From Clostridia bacterium (GTDB lineage Bacteria; Bacillota; Clostridia; Oscillospirales; Acutalibacteraceae), in the NCBI GenBank assembly GCA_017512465.1, contig JAFWGH010000046.1, positions 1 through 34,171 on the forward strand: a stretch of 34,171 nucleotides of DNA, read 5' to 3'. This document shows, one piece after another, positions 1 through 7,987 of the stretch. Position numbers and translations under genes: made by a program. The notes under the pieces were generated by a model. That model saw only the letters and a list, made by a program, of their open reading frames with translations. It did no database searches and was not told the origin of the DNA. Position 1 is the stretch's first letter; the number at the start of each line of letters is the position of its first letter.

Positions 1-60
1 CCGAACCTTAATAGGTTTTGTTGCCTCTTTTACCCTACAGTAATGAGAAAAGTTAGCATA

Positions 61-90
61 AAGAAAACAGGCGGAAAACTCCGCCTTTGA
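61..90 (-). terminator. Terminator after secG
   Basis: Six-base-pair stem (70-75 with 80-85, loop AAAC). On the minus strand it is followed by TGTTTTCTT. It lies 9 bases past the secG stop codon. Confidence 0.65.
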
Positions 91-98
91 TTATCTTA

Positions 99-350
99 TT
101 AGGAAATAAATAACAAAATAATAAATGCCGCCAAAACAACGATAAAGAAAATAATGGCTAAAATAGTTGTTAATTTCTTTAACTTGGACTGCATGGTGTG
201 GCCCTTGTTCTTACCGAAAAATGTATCGGCACCGCCGGCGATAGCACCGGATAAGCCCTGGGTGTTACTCTCTTGAAGAAGAACTAATATAATAATCAAA
301 ACGGATGCAACGATCAGGATTGAACCGATCAGGTAACCGTACCAAGCCAT
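99..350 (-). CDS. secG: Preprotein translocase subunit SecG
   Basis: An 83-residue protein with the SecG layout: an N-terminal membrane helix (about residues 5-25), a polar middle that includes the conserved LLQESNTQGLSGAIAGGADT region, and a second helix (about 60-82). SecG is the small accessory subunit of the SecYEG channel in the cytoplasmic membrane and assists SecA-driven export. The length is normal for the family. The ATG at 350 has GGAGG ten bases upstream. The gene has its own sigma-A-type promoter and a following terminator, so it may be transcribed alone; in many Firmicutes rnr and smpB follow, but the window ends before they could be seen. Confidence 0.95.
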   Translation of the reverse strand: MAWYGYLIGSILIVASVLIIILVLLQESNTQGLSGAIAGGADTFFGKNKGHTMQSKLKKLTTILAIIFFIVVLAAFIILLFIS

Positions 351-386
351 AATGCTTTTACCTCCATAACATTTTATAACTTTGAT

Positions 387-415
387 ATCATATCATAATA
401 AAACACGAATTTCAA
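387..415 (-). promoter_or_regulatory. Sigma-A-type promoter of secG
   Basis: Read on the minus strand: -35 TTGAAA (410-415), 17-base spacer, -10 TATGAT (387-392). The start codon is 37 bases further on. Confidence 0.75.
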
Positions 416-492
416 GTATTTTTTATAATATTTTATTAAAAAGCGTTTTTTTATGATGAATAATCCGAAAAAAGCTGCACATTCTATATTTA

Positions 493-624
493 GCGGTAAA
501 AAACGAAGCGTTTGTGTTTTTTGCCGCAAGGTTCGGCGGTGTGATAAAACCGCTTGAACAGTATAGGTCTTGATATTTCAATATGGGGGCAATCGGAGTT
601 CATCCCTCATAGAGAAATATCAAG
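493..624. other. Highly structured intergenic stretch (three hairpins)
   Basis: Part of the 331-base gap between secG and the YhgE-like gene. No ORF is credible here. Hairpin 1 is 493-527 (12-bp stem GCGGTAAAAAAC with one G-U pair, 11-base loop). Hairpin 2 is 536-553 (GCGGT/ACCGC). Hairpin 3 is 569-624: an 11-bp outer stem CTTGATATTTC, a 3x3 internal loop, then a 7-bp inner stem ATGGGGG/CCCTCAT with one G-U pair. It could be a small RNA, a repeat remnant or a regulatory structure; the sequence alone does not decide. Confidence 0.45.
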
Positions 625-633
625 GCTTTTGAA

Positions 634-679
634 AAATAAGGATTTGCGAGCCCGCAAGGGGCTCCGCAAATCCTTATTT
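634..679. repeat. 46-base palindromic repeat, copy 1 (also acts as terminator)
   Basis: Near-perfect palindrome with long arms AAATAAGGATTTGCG/CGCAAATCCTTATTT and a GC-rich centre. It differs from the copy at 17758-17803 at only two adjacent bases. It starts just past the YhgE-like stop, and on the minus strand the arm runs into TTATTTTTC, so it probably serves as that operon's terminator. Confidence 0.8.
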
Positions 680-681
680 GT

Positions 682-2814
682 TTAGAACAGTTCCGTTTGC
701 TTGATTTTCTTTTCGAAGAAACGAACAGGGTTTTTAATCAGTCGTTTTACGCCGAGCCCGATAATCAACCCGATTGCAATATAGGCTGTCAGTTTGAGCA
801 AATCCATCCAATAGTCGCCGGCATAGGTGCCGCATACACACTCTCTCATCGCTTCGATGACGAAGGTAAACGGCAAATACGGATTAATGACGCGGAAGAA
901 GGCAGGCGTTACATCAATCGGGAATGTACCGCCGGAACCGCCGATTTGCACGACAAGGAAAATAATGCCTATGGCTTTACCGATGTCACCGAAAGCCGCG
1001 GTAATCGAATAGATGAACACCGTAAAGGCGATTGCCGCGAGTACTCCCGCCAAGATAAATTTAAACGGATGGTAACACTGGACTTTTAAGAAGAATAAAT
1101 CGCCCAGACAGATAATCAGTGACTGCGTAACCGAGAAGAGCAGGAATGTAAGCATTCTGCCGAAATAACTTTGATGCATTTTGACATTACCGATTTGATT
1201 TTGATGCTTCACACCTGTTTTCATCACGGCTATCAAAATCATTGCGCCAACCCAAAGTGCCAAAGTGCTGTAAAACGGTGCCATTGCCGAACCGTAGTTT
1301 TCAATACCGTAAATCTTTTGTGTGTCCACTTTTACGGGGCAGGCAATAAATTCACCGAGTTGTTCGGAGTTCTTTGCGGAAATATTCTGTATGGTATTGA
1401 TGATTTCATTATCTTTCAATCCGTCAATGCGTTTGGATAGGCTGCTTAACTGCTTTTTGGTGTTGCCCAAAACTTTATCCAGAGCCTTAACCAAATCGGC
1501 TCCGCTCTCCACGGAAGTATCCAAACTCTTGGCAAGTTCTTTTAACGCGGGATAATCCGCATTCAGGTCCGTCACCATACTTCCCGTTACGGAAAGCATG
1601 TCAATTAAAGCCGTAAGGTTTTTATTGACAACCGGCTCAATATCGTTTTCATACTGTGAAGAAAAACCGGTTAAATCTTGCGCAAGCGCCGTCACTTCGG
1701 AAGTAATTTGATTGACCTTGCTCTGTGCGGCGCCGCCGGCAATATCACTTAAAACGGAAATAATTATATCCATTCTTGTACATGCGCCGTCTAATTTTTC
1801 AATGAGTGTATCGAGTGCATCCGATTGCAAGGAAAGTGATTGCCGAATATTCTCCAACATGTTCTCAACCGTGGCAATTGCCGCTCTAAACTGCGTCATT
1901 TTCGACAATGCTTTTGCCGCTGTATCAGCAGCTTTTGCGGCACTTTGCGAACCGATATCGCCGATGAGCGCCGCCGTATCGTTTAACTCCCCTGCCGTTT
2001 TACTCAAAGCGCTGTCGGCAGAAGCACTCAGGGTTTCAATCCCGTTTTCCAACAACTTTGCCATATCGGAGCCGCTTTTGATAAGCGCATCGGAATTATC
2101 AAGCGCTTTTTTCAGTTTGTCTCCATTAATCACATTACCGAGAGATTGAGAAACTTTCATTACACTCTCAAAACTGTCTACGGTTTTTTGAATATTATCA
2201 ACAGAGGTAACGGCGCTCTCTAATTTGCTTTGCAAATCGGCAAGCATATTTCCCGCGTCGTCTTTCGTTGCTTGCGTAATCGCACCCAACATGCTGCTCA
2301 CAACATTAATCACCGTGGTGACAAAGGATTCATTCACTTCCAGTTGTACGGTTTGCACCACTTTATCCGTTATTTTTGTGGCAATGGCATTTTTCTTTTC
2401 ATTGGCATAGTAGGTAATCTGCGGCTGCACAAAATCGGAAGTAACGATACTCGTCAAAGATTGCGAAAAACCTTTCGGTATCTCAATACCCGCATAATAT
2501 TTACCGGATTCAATTCCTTCCATCGCCTCTTCTTTGGGAAGAAACTGCCAGTCTATCGCATCATTCGCCGCCAGATTAGATTGAATTCTTTCACCGACAT
2601 TGATATCAATGCCGCGGTAGCGGTATCCTTCATCTTCAATGATAACAGCCACTTGCATATTTCCCGTAGAACCGTACGGGTCCCAGTTGGCAAAAATATT
2701 AAACCATGCATACAAAGACGGCAGCAGCGCAATACCGACCGCCAAAATGATTGCCATGGAATTGGTGAAAATATTTTTTAAATCCCTTTTAAATATCTGT
2801 AATATATTTTTCAT
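682..2814 (-). CDS. YhgE/Pip family membrane protein
   Basis: A 710-residue protein. The N-terminal membrane helix (about residues 16-40) is followed by an extracellular region carrying the YhgE/Pip-type opening (PSLYAWFNIFANWDPYG). A long Ser/Ala/Leu-rich, probably coiled-coil stalk runs from about 180 to 500. The C-terminal part (about 530-700) has five or six membrane helices resembling ABC-2-type permeases. Known relatives include the phage-infection protein Pip of Lactococcus and YhgE of Bacillus; family members also include type VII secretion-related EsaA-like proteins, but no ESX genes are nearby. The start has a strong GAGGAGG site and overlaps the upstream small membrane gene by 4 bases (ATGA), so the two are probably co-translated. 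Substrate and role are unknown. Confidence 0.85.
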   Translation of the reverse strand: MKNILQIFKRDLKNIFTNSMAIILAVGIALLPSLYAWFNIFANWDPYGSTGNMQVAVIIEDEGYRYRGIDINVGERIQSNLAANDAIDWQFLPKEEAMEGIESGKYYAGIEIPKGFSQSLTSIVTSDFVQPQITYYANEKKNAIATKITDKVVQTVQLEVNESFVTTVINVVSSMLGAITQATKDDAGNMLADLQSKLESAVTSVDNIQKTVDSFESVMKVSQSLGNVINGDKLKKALDNSDALIKSGSDMAKLLENGIETLSASADSALSKTAGELNDTAALIGDIGSQSAAKAADTAAKALSKMTQFRAAIATVENMLENIRQSLSLQSDALDTLIEKLDGACTRMDIIISVLSDIAGGAAQSKVNQITSEVTALAQDLTGFSSQYENDIEPVVNKNLTALIDMLSVTGSMVTDLNADYPALKELAKSLDTSVESGADLVKALDKVLGNTKKQLSSLSKRIDGLKDNEIINTIQNISAKNSEQLGEFIACPVKVDTQKIYGIENYGSAMAPFYSTLALWVGAMILIAVMKTGVKHQNQIGNVKMHQSYFGRMLTFLLFSVTQSLIICLGDLFFLKVQCYHPFKFILAGVLAAIAFTVFIYSITAAFGDIGKAIGIIFLVVQIGGSGGTFPIDVTPAFFRVINPYLPFTFVIEAMRECVCGTYAGDYWMDLLKLTAYIAIGLIIGLGVKRLIKNPVRFFEKKIKQTELF

Positions 2815-3212
2815 GCTTCATCCTCCTCTTCCACGTCATCATCCTCTTCATCCTCACGGAAAATATCATATTCGCCAAATTCGATTTGCGTATCATCTTC
2901 CAAATACGGTATCACTTTCGCCTCTATGAGATATTTTGCATATTCCGCCGGAACAAAAACGAAGATATTGACAAAAATCAGTATAATCCAAGCACTTAAC
3001 CAGCCTAATTGCGTTCCTTCACGCGCGCCGCAAATCACGGCAATCAATATGAAAAACAAAAACAATACGGCGGCACAGATTTTAGAAATTCTCAATATCT
3101 TGACGCCTTTTTGGTAGTTTACGGCTATTTTATCTTTTATAAAGATGTATTTTTGCACAAGCCTTTCTTCAGGCACGGTTTCGCTATGATGTGCGTTTTT
3201 TGGTTGTGCCAT
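2811..3212 (-). CDS. Small membrane protein of unknown function, partner of the YhgE-like gene
   Basis: A 133-residue protein not recognised as a named family. It has a charged N-terminal 45 residues, two predicted membrane helices (about 46-68 and 75-97), and a very acidic C-terminus (about 20 Asp/Glu in the last 30 residues). The start at 3212 follows AGAGGTG. The stop overlaps the YhgE-like start by 4 bases, suggesting coupled translation and a joint function at the membrane. A hairpin (3252-3283) lies between parC and this gene, so whether it shares the parE-parC transcript is unclear. Confidence 0.75.
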   Translation of the reverse strand: MAQPKNAHHSETVPEERLVQKYIFIKDKIAVNYQKGVKILRISKICAAVLFLFFILIAVICGAREGTQLGWLSAWIILIFVNIFVFVPAEYAKYLIEAKVIPYLEDDTQIEFGEYDIFREDEEDDDVEEEDEA

Positions 3213-3251
3213 TTCCCATCACCTCTTAATACTGTTATTCACAATGCAGTA

Positions 3252-3283
3252 CCTCTGACAACTCCTTTGGGAATCGTCAGAGG
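3252..3283. other. Inverted repeat between parC and the small membrane gene
   Basis: Perfect 8-bp arms CCTCTGAC/GTCAGAGG around a 16-base loop. Neither strand has a T-run after it, so it is a poor intrinsic terminator. It could be an attenuator, an mRNA-processing site or an operator. Confidence 0.4.
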
Positions 3284-3309
3284 CAACATTCGTTTTGATT
3301 CAAATTTGA

Positions 3310-5553
3310 TTATGTCAATTCCATCTGCTCACCGATATCTTCCTCGCTCGGAAAAGCGCCGAGTGCGGGGAGATTTTTTGTTTTATAGCGATACGGCTTA
3401 TCAAACTCACCTTCAACATATAAGCGAATTGAGCTGACAGCCTGATTTTTCTTTTGGCGCATCACGGCGACACCTTGTGTATCCTTAGTGGTTTTCGGTG
3501 CTATCATTGCCGTGTCAAGCAAAAGCATTCTTGTGGAGGAGGAAGTGAGCACAATCTGTGTATCTTCCTCAATATACATCAAATCCGCAAGTGCAAACTT
3601 ACCGCAATAAGCTTTTATTAGTTTTTTGCGGTTGGATTTGGTTTCATAAGCACTCATATCCACTTTTGCCAATTTGCCGTTTTCAAATGCAAAGAGCATA
3701 TATCCCTTATACTGCTCCAAAACAACCATATAGCGGGTTTTCTCATCGCTATCCATTTCCAATGCACTCGGAATATAGTCACCAAGCACAGATGCCTTGG
3801 AATCGGCAAAATCGGAAATACGCGCTTTATAGACCTGACACTTATCGGTAAAGAACAAAACTTCTTTTGCATTGGTTGTCTCCAGCGTTTGCAGCATCTC
3901 ATCGCCTTCTTTAAGCTTTTGGTCGGATGCCATGCGCAGTGAAAGCGGCGTAATCTTCTTGAAATAACCCTCTTTAGTAAAGAAAACAGTAACCGCGTAA
4001 TCGGGTATTTCTTCGACCACCTCTTCTTCGGCAATATCATCCAAATACAGCAATTTAGTTTTGCGCTCCTGACCGTAATTGTCCATCACGAGCTTAAGCT
4101 CTTTAATGATAATGGTTTTAATGCGCGAGCGGCTTTCCAAAATCGCTTCCAGGGAAGCAATTTCATCTCGGATTTTTTCAATATCCTTTGTTCTCTTTAA
4201 AATAAACTCGCGGTTTAAGTGGCGCAATTTTATTTCGGCAACATATTCTGCTTGAATTTTATCAATGCCGAAGCCAATCATCAAGTTCGGCACAACATCC
4301 ACTTCTTCATCCGTTTCACGAATAATTTTAATGGCTTTATCAATATCCAATAAAATCTTTTGCAAGCCTTCGAGCAAGTGCAGTTGCTTTGCCCGCTTAT
4401 CACGCGTATAGGCAGTTCTGCGGCGCACACATTCAATTCGAAAGCGCGCCCATTGCTCAATGATTTCCCTTACACCCATTACTCGCGGTGTGCCATCCAC
4501 CAAAATATTGAAATTACAGGGGAAGGAATCTTCAAGCTGGGTTTGCTTGAACAGCTTATTCATTAACTTATCGGGGTCAGTGCCGCGCTTTAAATCAATG
4601 GTTAAGCGCAGTCCCTGCATGCCGGTTTCATCACGAATATCCGATACTTCTTTAACGGTTCCCGCCTTTGCCAAATCGACAATCTTATCAATAATCGCTT
4701 CCACCGTTGCAGTCGGTGGTATTTCGGTAATATCAATACAATTATTCTTTTTATCATACTCATATTTTGCGCGCACCTTTAAGCCGCCGCGCCCGGTTTC
4801 ATATACCTTATCGAGCGCTTCCCTATCATAGATAAAATAGCCGCCGCCGGGGAAATCCGGACCCATGAGCGTATCGCTAATCACATGGTCTTTATTGCGC
4901 AACACTTCAATCGTGGTTTCGCACAGCTCCTTTAAATTAAACGAGCATATGGAGCTCGCCATACCGACTGCAATACCGGTTGTGACATTGGCAAGCACAG
5001 TCGGGAACGTGACCGGCAACAATGTCGGCTCACTCATGGTGTTATCATAGTTCGGGACAAAATCCACCGTATCCTTGCCGATATCGCCGAACAGCTCACG
5101 GCAAATGGGGGCAAGCTTTGCCTCGGTATATCTCGAAGCGGCATACGCCATATCGCGTGAATATGCTTTACCGAAGTTACCCTTAGAATCCACATAGGGA
5201 TTAAGCAGCGCTTCATGCCCTTTGGCAAGGCGCACCATGGTTTCATAAATCGCGGAATCGCCATGCGGGTTAAGCTTCATGACATCGCCCACGATTTTGG
5301 CACTTTTTGCACGCTTACCCTCTAAGAGCTTGTCCAAATACATGGAATACAGCAGCTTGCGGTGCGAAGGCTTAAAGCCGTCTATCTCCGGGATGGCACG
5401 GCTTAAAATAACACTCATAGCGTACGGCATATAATTTTTGGCAAGCGTTTGGGTTATCGGCTGCTCCACCAATGTGCCGGCGCCTTCAATATGAATATCG
5501 TCACTAAGTTCTACAATATGTGTGGTTTCTTTGCTTTTTTTCTTTTTAGCCAT
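3310..5553 (-). CDS. parC: DNA topoisomerase IV-like subunit A (ParC/GyrA family)
   Basis: A 747-residue type IIA topoisomerase breakage-reunion subunit. Its catalytic tyrosine lies in AASRYTEAKL (about residue 143), and the quinolone-contact helix reads NPHGDSAIYETMVRLAKG (about 95-112). The C-terminal DNA-wrapping region is short and lacks the QRRGGKG GyrA box, which fits topoisomerase IV better than gyrase. With ParE it passes one duplex through another, mainly to decatenate chromosomes. The start follows AAGGAG. It lies 29 bases after parE and is surely in the same operon. The Lys-rich start (MAKKKKSKE) echoes the start of the ParE here. Subunit naming (ParC rather than a second GyrA) is inferred from the missing box. 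Confidence 0.9.
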   Translation of the reverse strand: MAKKKKSKETTHIVELSDDIHIEGAGTLVEQPITQTLAKNYMPYAMSVILSRAIPEIDGFKPSHRKLLYSMYLDKLLEGKRAKSAKIVGDVMKLNPHGDSAIYETMVRLAKGHEALLNPYVDSKGNFGKAYSRDMAYAASRYTEAKLAPICRELFGDIGKDTVDFVPNYDNTMSEPTLLPVTFPTVLANVTTGIAVGMASSICSFNLKELCETTIEVLRNKDHVISDTLMGPDFPGGGYFIYDREALDKVYETGRGGLKVRAKYEYDKKNNCIDITEIPPTATVEAIIDKIVDLAKAGTVKEVSDIRDETGMQGLRLTIDLKRGTDPDKLMNKLFKQTQLEDSFPCNFNILVDGTPRVMGVREIIEQWARFRIECVRRRTAYTRDKRAKQLHLLEGLQKILLDIDKAIKIIRETDEEVDVVPNLMIGFGIDKIQAEYVAEIKLRHLNREFILKRTKDIEKIRDEIASLEAILESRSRIKTIIIKELKLVMDNYGQERKTKLLYLDDIAEEEVVEEIPDYAVTVFFTKEGYFKKITPLSLRMASDQKLKEGDEMLQTLETTNAKEVLFFTDKCQVYKARISDFADSKASVLGDYIPSALEMDSDEKTRYMVVLEQYKGYMLFAFENGKLAKVDMSAYETKSNRKKLIKAYCGKFALADLMYIEEDTQIVLTSSSTRMLLLDTAMIAPKTTKDTQGVAVMRQKKNQAVSSIRLYVEGEFDKPYRYKTKNLPALGAFPSEEDIGEQMELT

Positions 5554-5582
5554 GAATACTCCTTAATCTATCAAAAGCCATG

Positions 5583-7589
5583 TTACATCAAATCGGCATC
5601 ATCCAAATACAAGTGTCCGTTTTCGGTAATATACTCTTTTCTGCCCTGCAAATTGTCTCCCAACAGCAAATCAAACATGGCGGCGGTATTCTCTACCGCT
5701 TCCGCTTCCACCTTGATAAGCCTTCTGGTTTTGGGATTCATGGTGGTCATATTCATCATTTCAGGGTCATTTTCACCCAAACCTTTTGAGCGCTGAATAA
5801 CAATCTTCTTGGCATTTTCTTCACCGATTTCTTCGAGCACCTTTGCCTTTTCCGCTTCGGAATAGGCAAAATAGGTTTGGTTTTTATAGCTGATTTCAAA
5901 CAGAGGTGACTCGGCGATAAACACCTTGCCCTGCTCAATCAATGTCGGCATTAAGCGGTAAATCATGGTTAAAATCAAAGTTCTGATTTGAAAACCATCC
6001 ACATCCGCATCGGTACAAATGATGATTTTATTCCAGCGCAGCGCTTGAATGTCAAAATGATTGATATCTTTATTCTTCCCCTTGCTTTCAACCTCTACAC
6101 CGCAGCCGAGCACACGGATTAAATCGGTGATAATTGGACTCTTAAATATCTTGGAATAATCGCTCTTTAAACAATTAAGAATTTTACCTCTTACCGGCAT
6201 GACCGCTTGAAATTCGGGGAATCTTCCCTGCACAACCGAGCCCTTAGCGGAATCACCCTCTACGATATACAGCTCTCGTTCTTCAACGATTTTAGAGCGG
6301 CAATCCACAAACTTTTCCACACGGTTAATCATATCCGTGGAGTTTTTCAGTTTGGTTTTAATTGCCACGCGCGATGCCTCTGCGCGCACTCTTGAGCGCA
6401 TATTAATAAGCACCTGGTTGGTGATTTTATCCGCCTCGTCTTTATTCTCAATAAAGTATATTTCCAGCTTATGCTTAAGCATCTCAGTGAGCGCTTCTTG
6501 AATAAACTTATTGGTAATTGCCTTCTTTGTCTGATTCTCATAAGAGGTTTGTGTTGAGAAAGACGATACGACCAAAATCAGGCAATCATCAATATCTTGA
6601 ATGGTGATTTTACCATCACTCTTAACATACTTACCGTTTGCCTTCAAATAGTTGTCAATTTGATTGATAAATGCGGTTTTAACCGCCTTATCGGGAGAAC
6701 CGCCATGCTCCAAATAAGAGGAATTGTGATAATATTCCTTACACTGCACTTTATTTGAGAAGCATAGCGCCGCCGTCATTTTCACTTTATACGCATCTAA
6801 ATCAGCTCTGTCTCTGCCTTCATCCTCCCCTTCCCAATACTGTACAGTGGAAAAAGCGGTGCCGGCAGCAAGCTCTTCAACATAATCCGTGATACCATGC
6901 TCATAATAAAACTCGGTGGTTTCAAACTTGCTTGTGGTGCCGATTTGCTTTTTAAAGATAAAATGCACACCGGCATTTACCACCGACTGGCGCTTAATGG
7001 TTTCCAATAAATGCTCAGTCGGAATATCAATATCGGTAAAAACCTGCAAATCCGGTTTCCAGTGAATTTTGGTGCCGGTCTGCTTGCCGGAAAACGGCTC
7101 TTTTTGCATACCGCCGATATTAAAACCTTTTTCGAAGCGAAAGCTATACTTGAAGCCTCCGGTAATGATTTCGGCATCCATGTACTCACTTGCAAACTGT
7201 GTTGCGCAAAGACCCAAACCGTTTAAACCGAGCGAATAGGTGTAGGAGCTGCCGGCTTCATTGGTATTGTATTTACCGCCGGCATACAATTCACAGAATA
7301 CAAGCTCCCAGTTATAGCGGTTTTCCTTTTTGTTGAACTCAACAGGAATACCTCTACCGAAATCCTGTACCTCCAAAGAAAGGTCGCTAAACTGTGTAAT
7401 GACAATTTTTTTGCCGTGACCTTCGCGCGCTTCGTCAATAGAATTGGATAATATTTCAAAGAAGGAATGTTCGCAACCCTCTATACCGTCCGAACCGAAA
7501 ATAACTGCCGGACGCATTCTGACCTGATCCGGTCCTTTTAAGTGGACTATGTCCTCATTCCCATAAGTGCCTTTTGATTTTTTTGCCAT
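5583..7589 (-). CDS. parE: DNA topoisomerase IV-like subunit B (ParE/GyrB family)
   Basis: A 668-residue ATPase subunit. The GHKL ATP site has N-box ILSNSIDEA (about residue 47), DFGRGIP (about 76) and the lid motif SLGLNGLG, where most GyrB/ParE have GLHGVG. The TOPRIM half carries EGDSAKG and DADVDG, plus the conserved QRSKGLGEND block near the C-terminus. It binds and hydrolyses ATP to drive strand passage by the ParC subunit encoded next. The ATG at 7589 follows AGGAG, and a good promoter lies upstream. The H-to-N lid change and the ENDPEMM end of the KGLGE block place it in a divergent branch of the family. Confidence 0.9.
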   Translation of the reverse strand: MAKKSKGTYGNEDIVHLKGPDQVRMRPAVIFGSDGIEGCEHSFFEILSNSIDEAREGHGKKIVITQFSDLSLEVQDFGRGIPVEFNKKENRYNWELVFCELYAGGKYNTNEAGSSYTYSLGLNGLGLCATQFASEYMDAEIITGGFKYSFRFEKGFNIGGMQKEPFSGKQTGTKIHWKPDLQVFTDIDIPTEHLLETIKRQSVVNAGVHFIFKKQIGTTSKFETTEFYYEHGITDYVEELAAGTAFSTVQYWEGEDEGRDRADLDAYKVKMTAALCFSNKVQCKEYYHNSSYLEHGGSPDKAVKTAFINQIDNYLKANGKYVKSDGKITIQDIDDCLILVVSSFSTQTSYENQTKKAITNKFIQEALTEMLKHKLEIYFIENKDEADKITNQVLINMRSRVRAEASRVAIKTKLKNSTDMINRVEKFVDCRSKIVEERELYIVEGDSAKGSVVQGRFPEFQAVMPVRGKILNCLKSDYSKIFKSPIITDLIRVLGCGVEVESKGKNKDINHFDIQALRWNKIIICTDADVDGFQIRTLILTMIYRLMPTLIEQGKVFIAESPLFEISYKNQTYFAYSEAEKAKVLEEIGEENAKKIVIQRSKGLGENDPEMMNMTTMNPKTRRLIKVEAEAVENTAAMFDLLLGDNLQGRKEYITENGHLYLDDADLM

Positions 7590-7646
7590 TATAACTCCTA
7601 TTAATACTTAATTATTAATTACTTTATAAAAATACGCATACACTTT

Positions 7647-7676
7647 ATTTTACACAATATATAGTAGTTTTGTCAA
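7647..7676 (-). promoter_or_regulatory. Sigma-A-type promoter of parE-parC
   Basis: Read on the minus strand: -35 TTGACA (7671-7676), 18-base spacer, -10 TAAAAT (7647-7652). About 57 bases separate it from the parE start. Confidence 0.75.
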
Positions 7677-7713
7677 GAAGTATTCCCGAAATCATGGGCT
7701 TTTCAGGAAATCA

Positions 7714-7898
7714 ATTTTGAATGTTGAATATTGAATTTTGATTTGCGGTAGCAAATATATCACTTCGGCGGAGCCGAAATATCACATTTTGCTTTGCAAA
7801 ATATATCACTCGTGCAACGCACGAATATCACTCAGCGGCAAAGCTGCTGCTGTCCCGCCCACTCGCTAACTGCTAACCGCTGACTGCTGACTGCTCAA
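7714..7898. repeat. Composite intergenic element: heptamers, five micro-hairpins, heptamers
   Basis: Lies in the 398-base gap between parE and ftsH. Four tandem heptamers of type AT(T/G/A)TTGA fill 7714-7741. Five short hairpins follow at 7741-7756, 7764-7778, 7786-7802, 7810-7824 and 7833-7849. The stems differ (ATTTGC, TTCGGC, ATTTTGC, TCGTGC, CAGCGGC) but each is separated by ATATCAC(T/A). Then comes TGTCCCGCCCACTCGCTAA (7851-7869, shared with 17708-17726) and five heptamers of type (C/T)GCT(A/G)AC at 7864-7898. No ORF. Confidence 0.8.
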
Positions 7899-7908
7899 TA
7901 ATAATAGC

Positions 7909-7942
7909 AAAAGATATGCACCGATTAAAGTGCATATCTTTT
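7909..7942. terminator. Bidirectional-looking hairpin downstream of ftsH
   Basis: Perfect 13-bp stem AAAAGATATGCAC/GTGCATATCTTTT with an 8-base loop. Either strand ends in TTTTG, so it can end transcription both ways; on the minus strand it backs up the hairpin next to the ftsH stop. Confidence 0.6.
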
Positions 7943-7950
7943 GTTATGAA

Positions 7951-7980
7951 TATGGGCTGTCTCCTTTAAGACAGCCCATA
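7951..7980 (-). terminator. Hairpin directly after ftsH
   Basis: Perfect stem of at least 11 bp (TATGGGCTGTC/GACAGCCCATA) starting 7 bases past the ftsH stop. The following T-run is weak. It may act as a terminator together with the next hairpin or as a 3'-end stabiliser. Confidence 0.5.
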
Positions 7981-7987
7981 TATACGA

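Noticed and set aside
7741-7849. Regular array resembling a CRISPR
   Set aside because: The repeated part is only 8 bases and the 'spacers' are themselves palindromes; no cas genes in the window.
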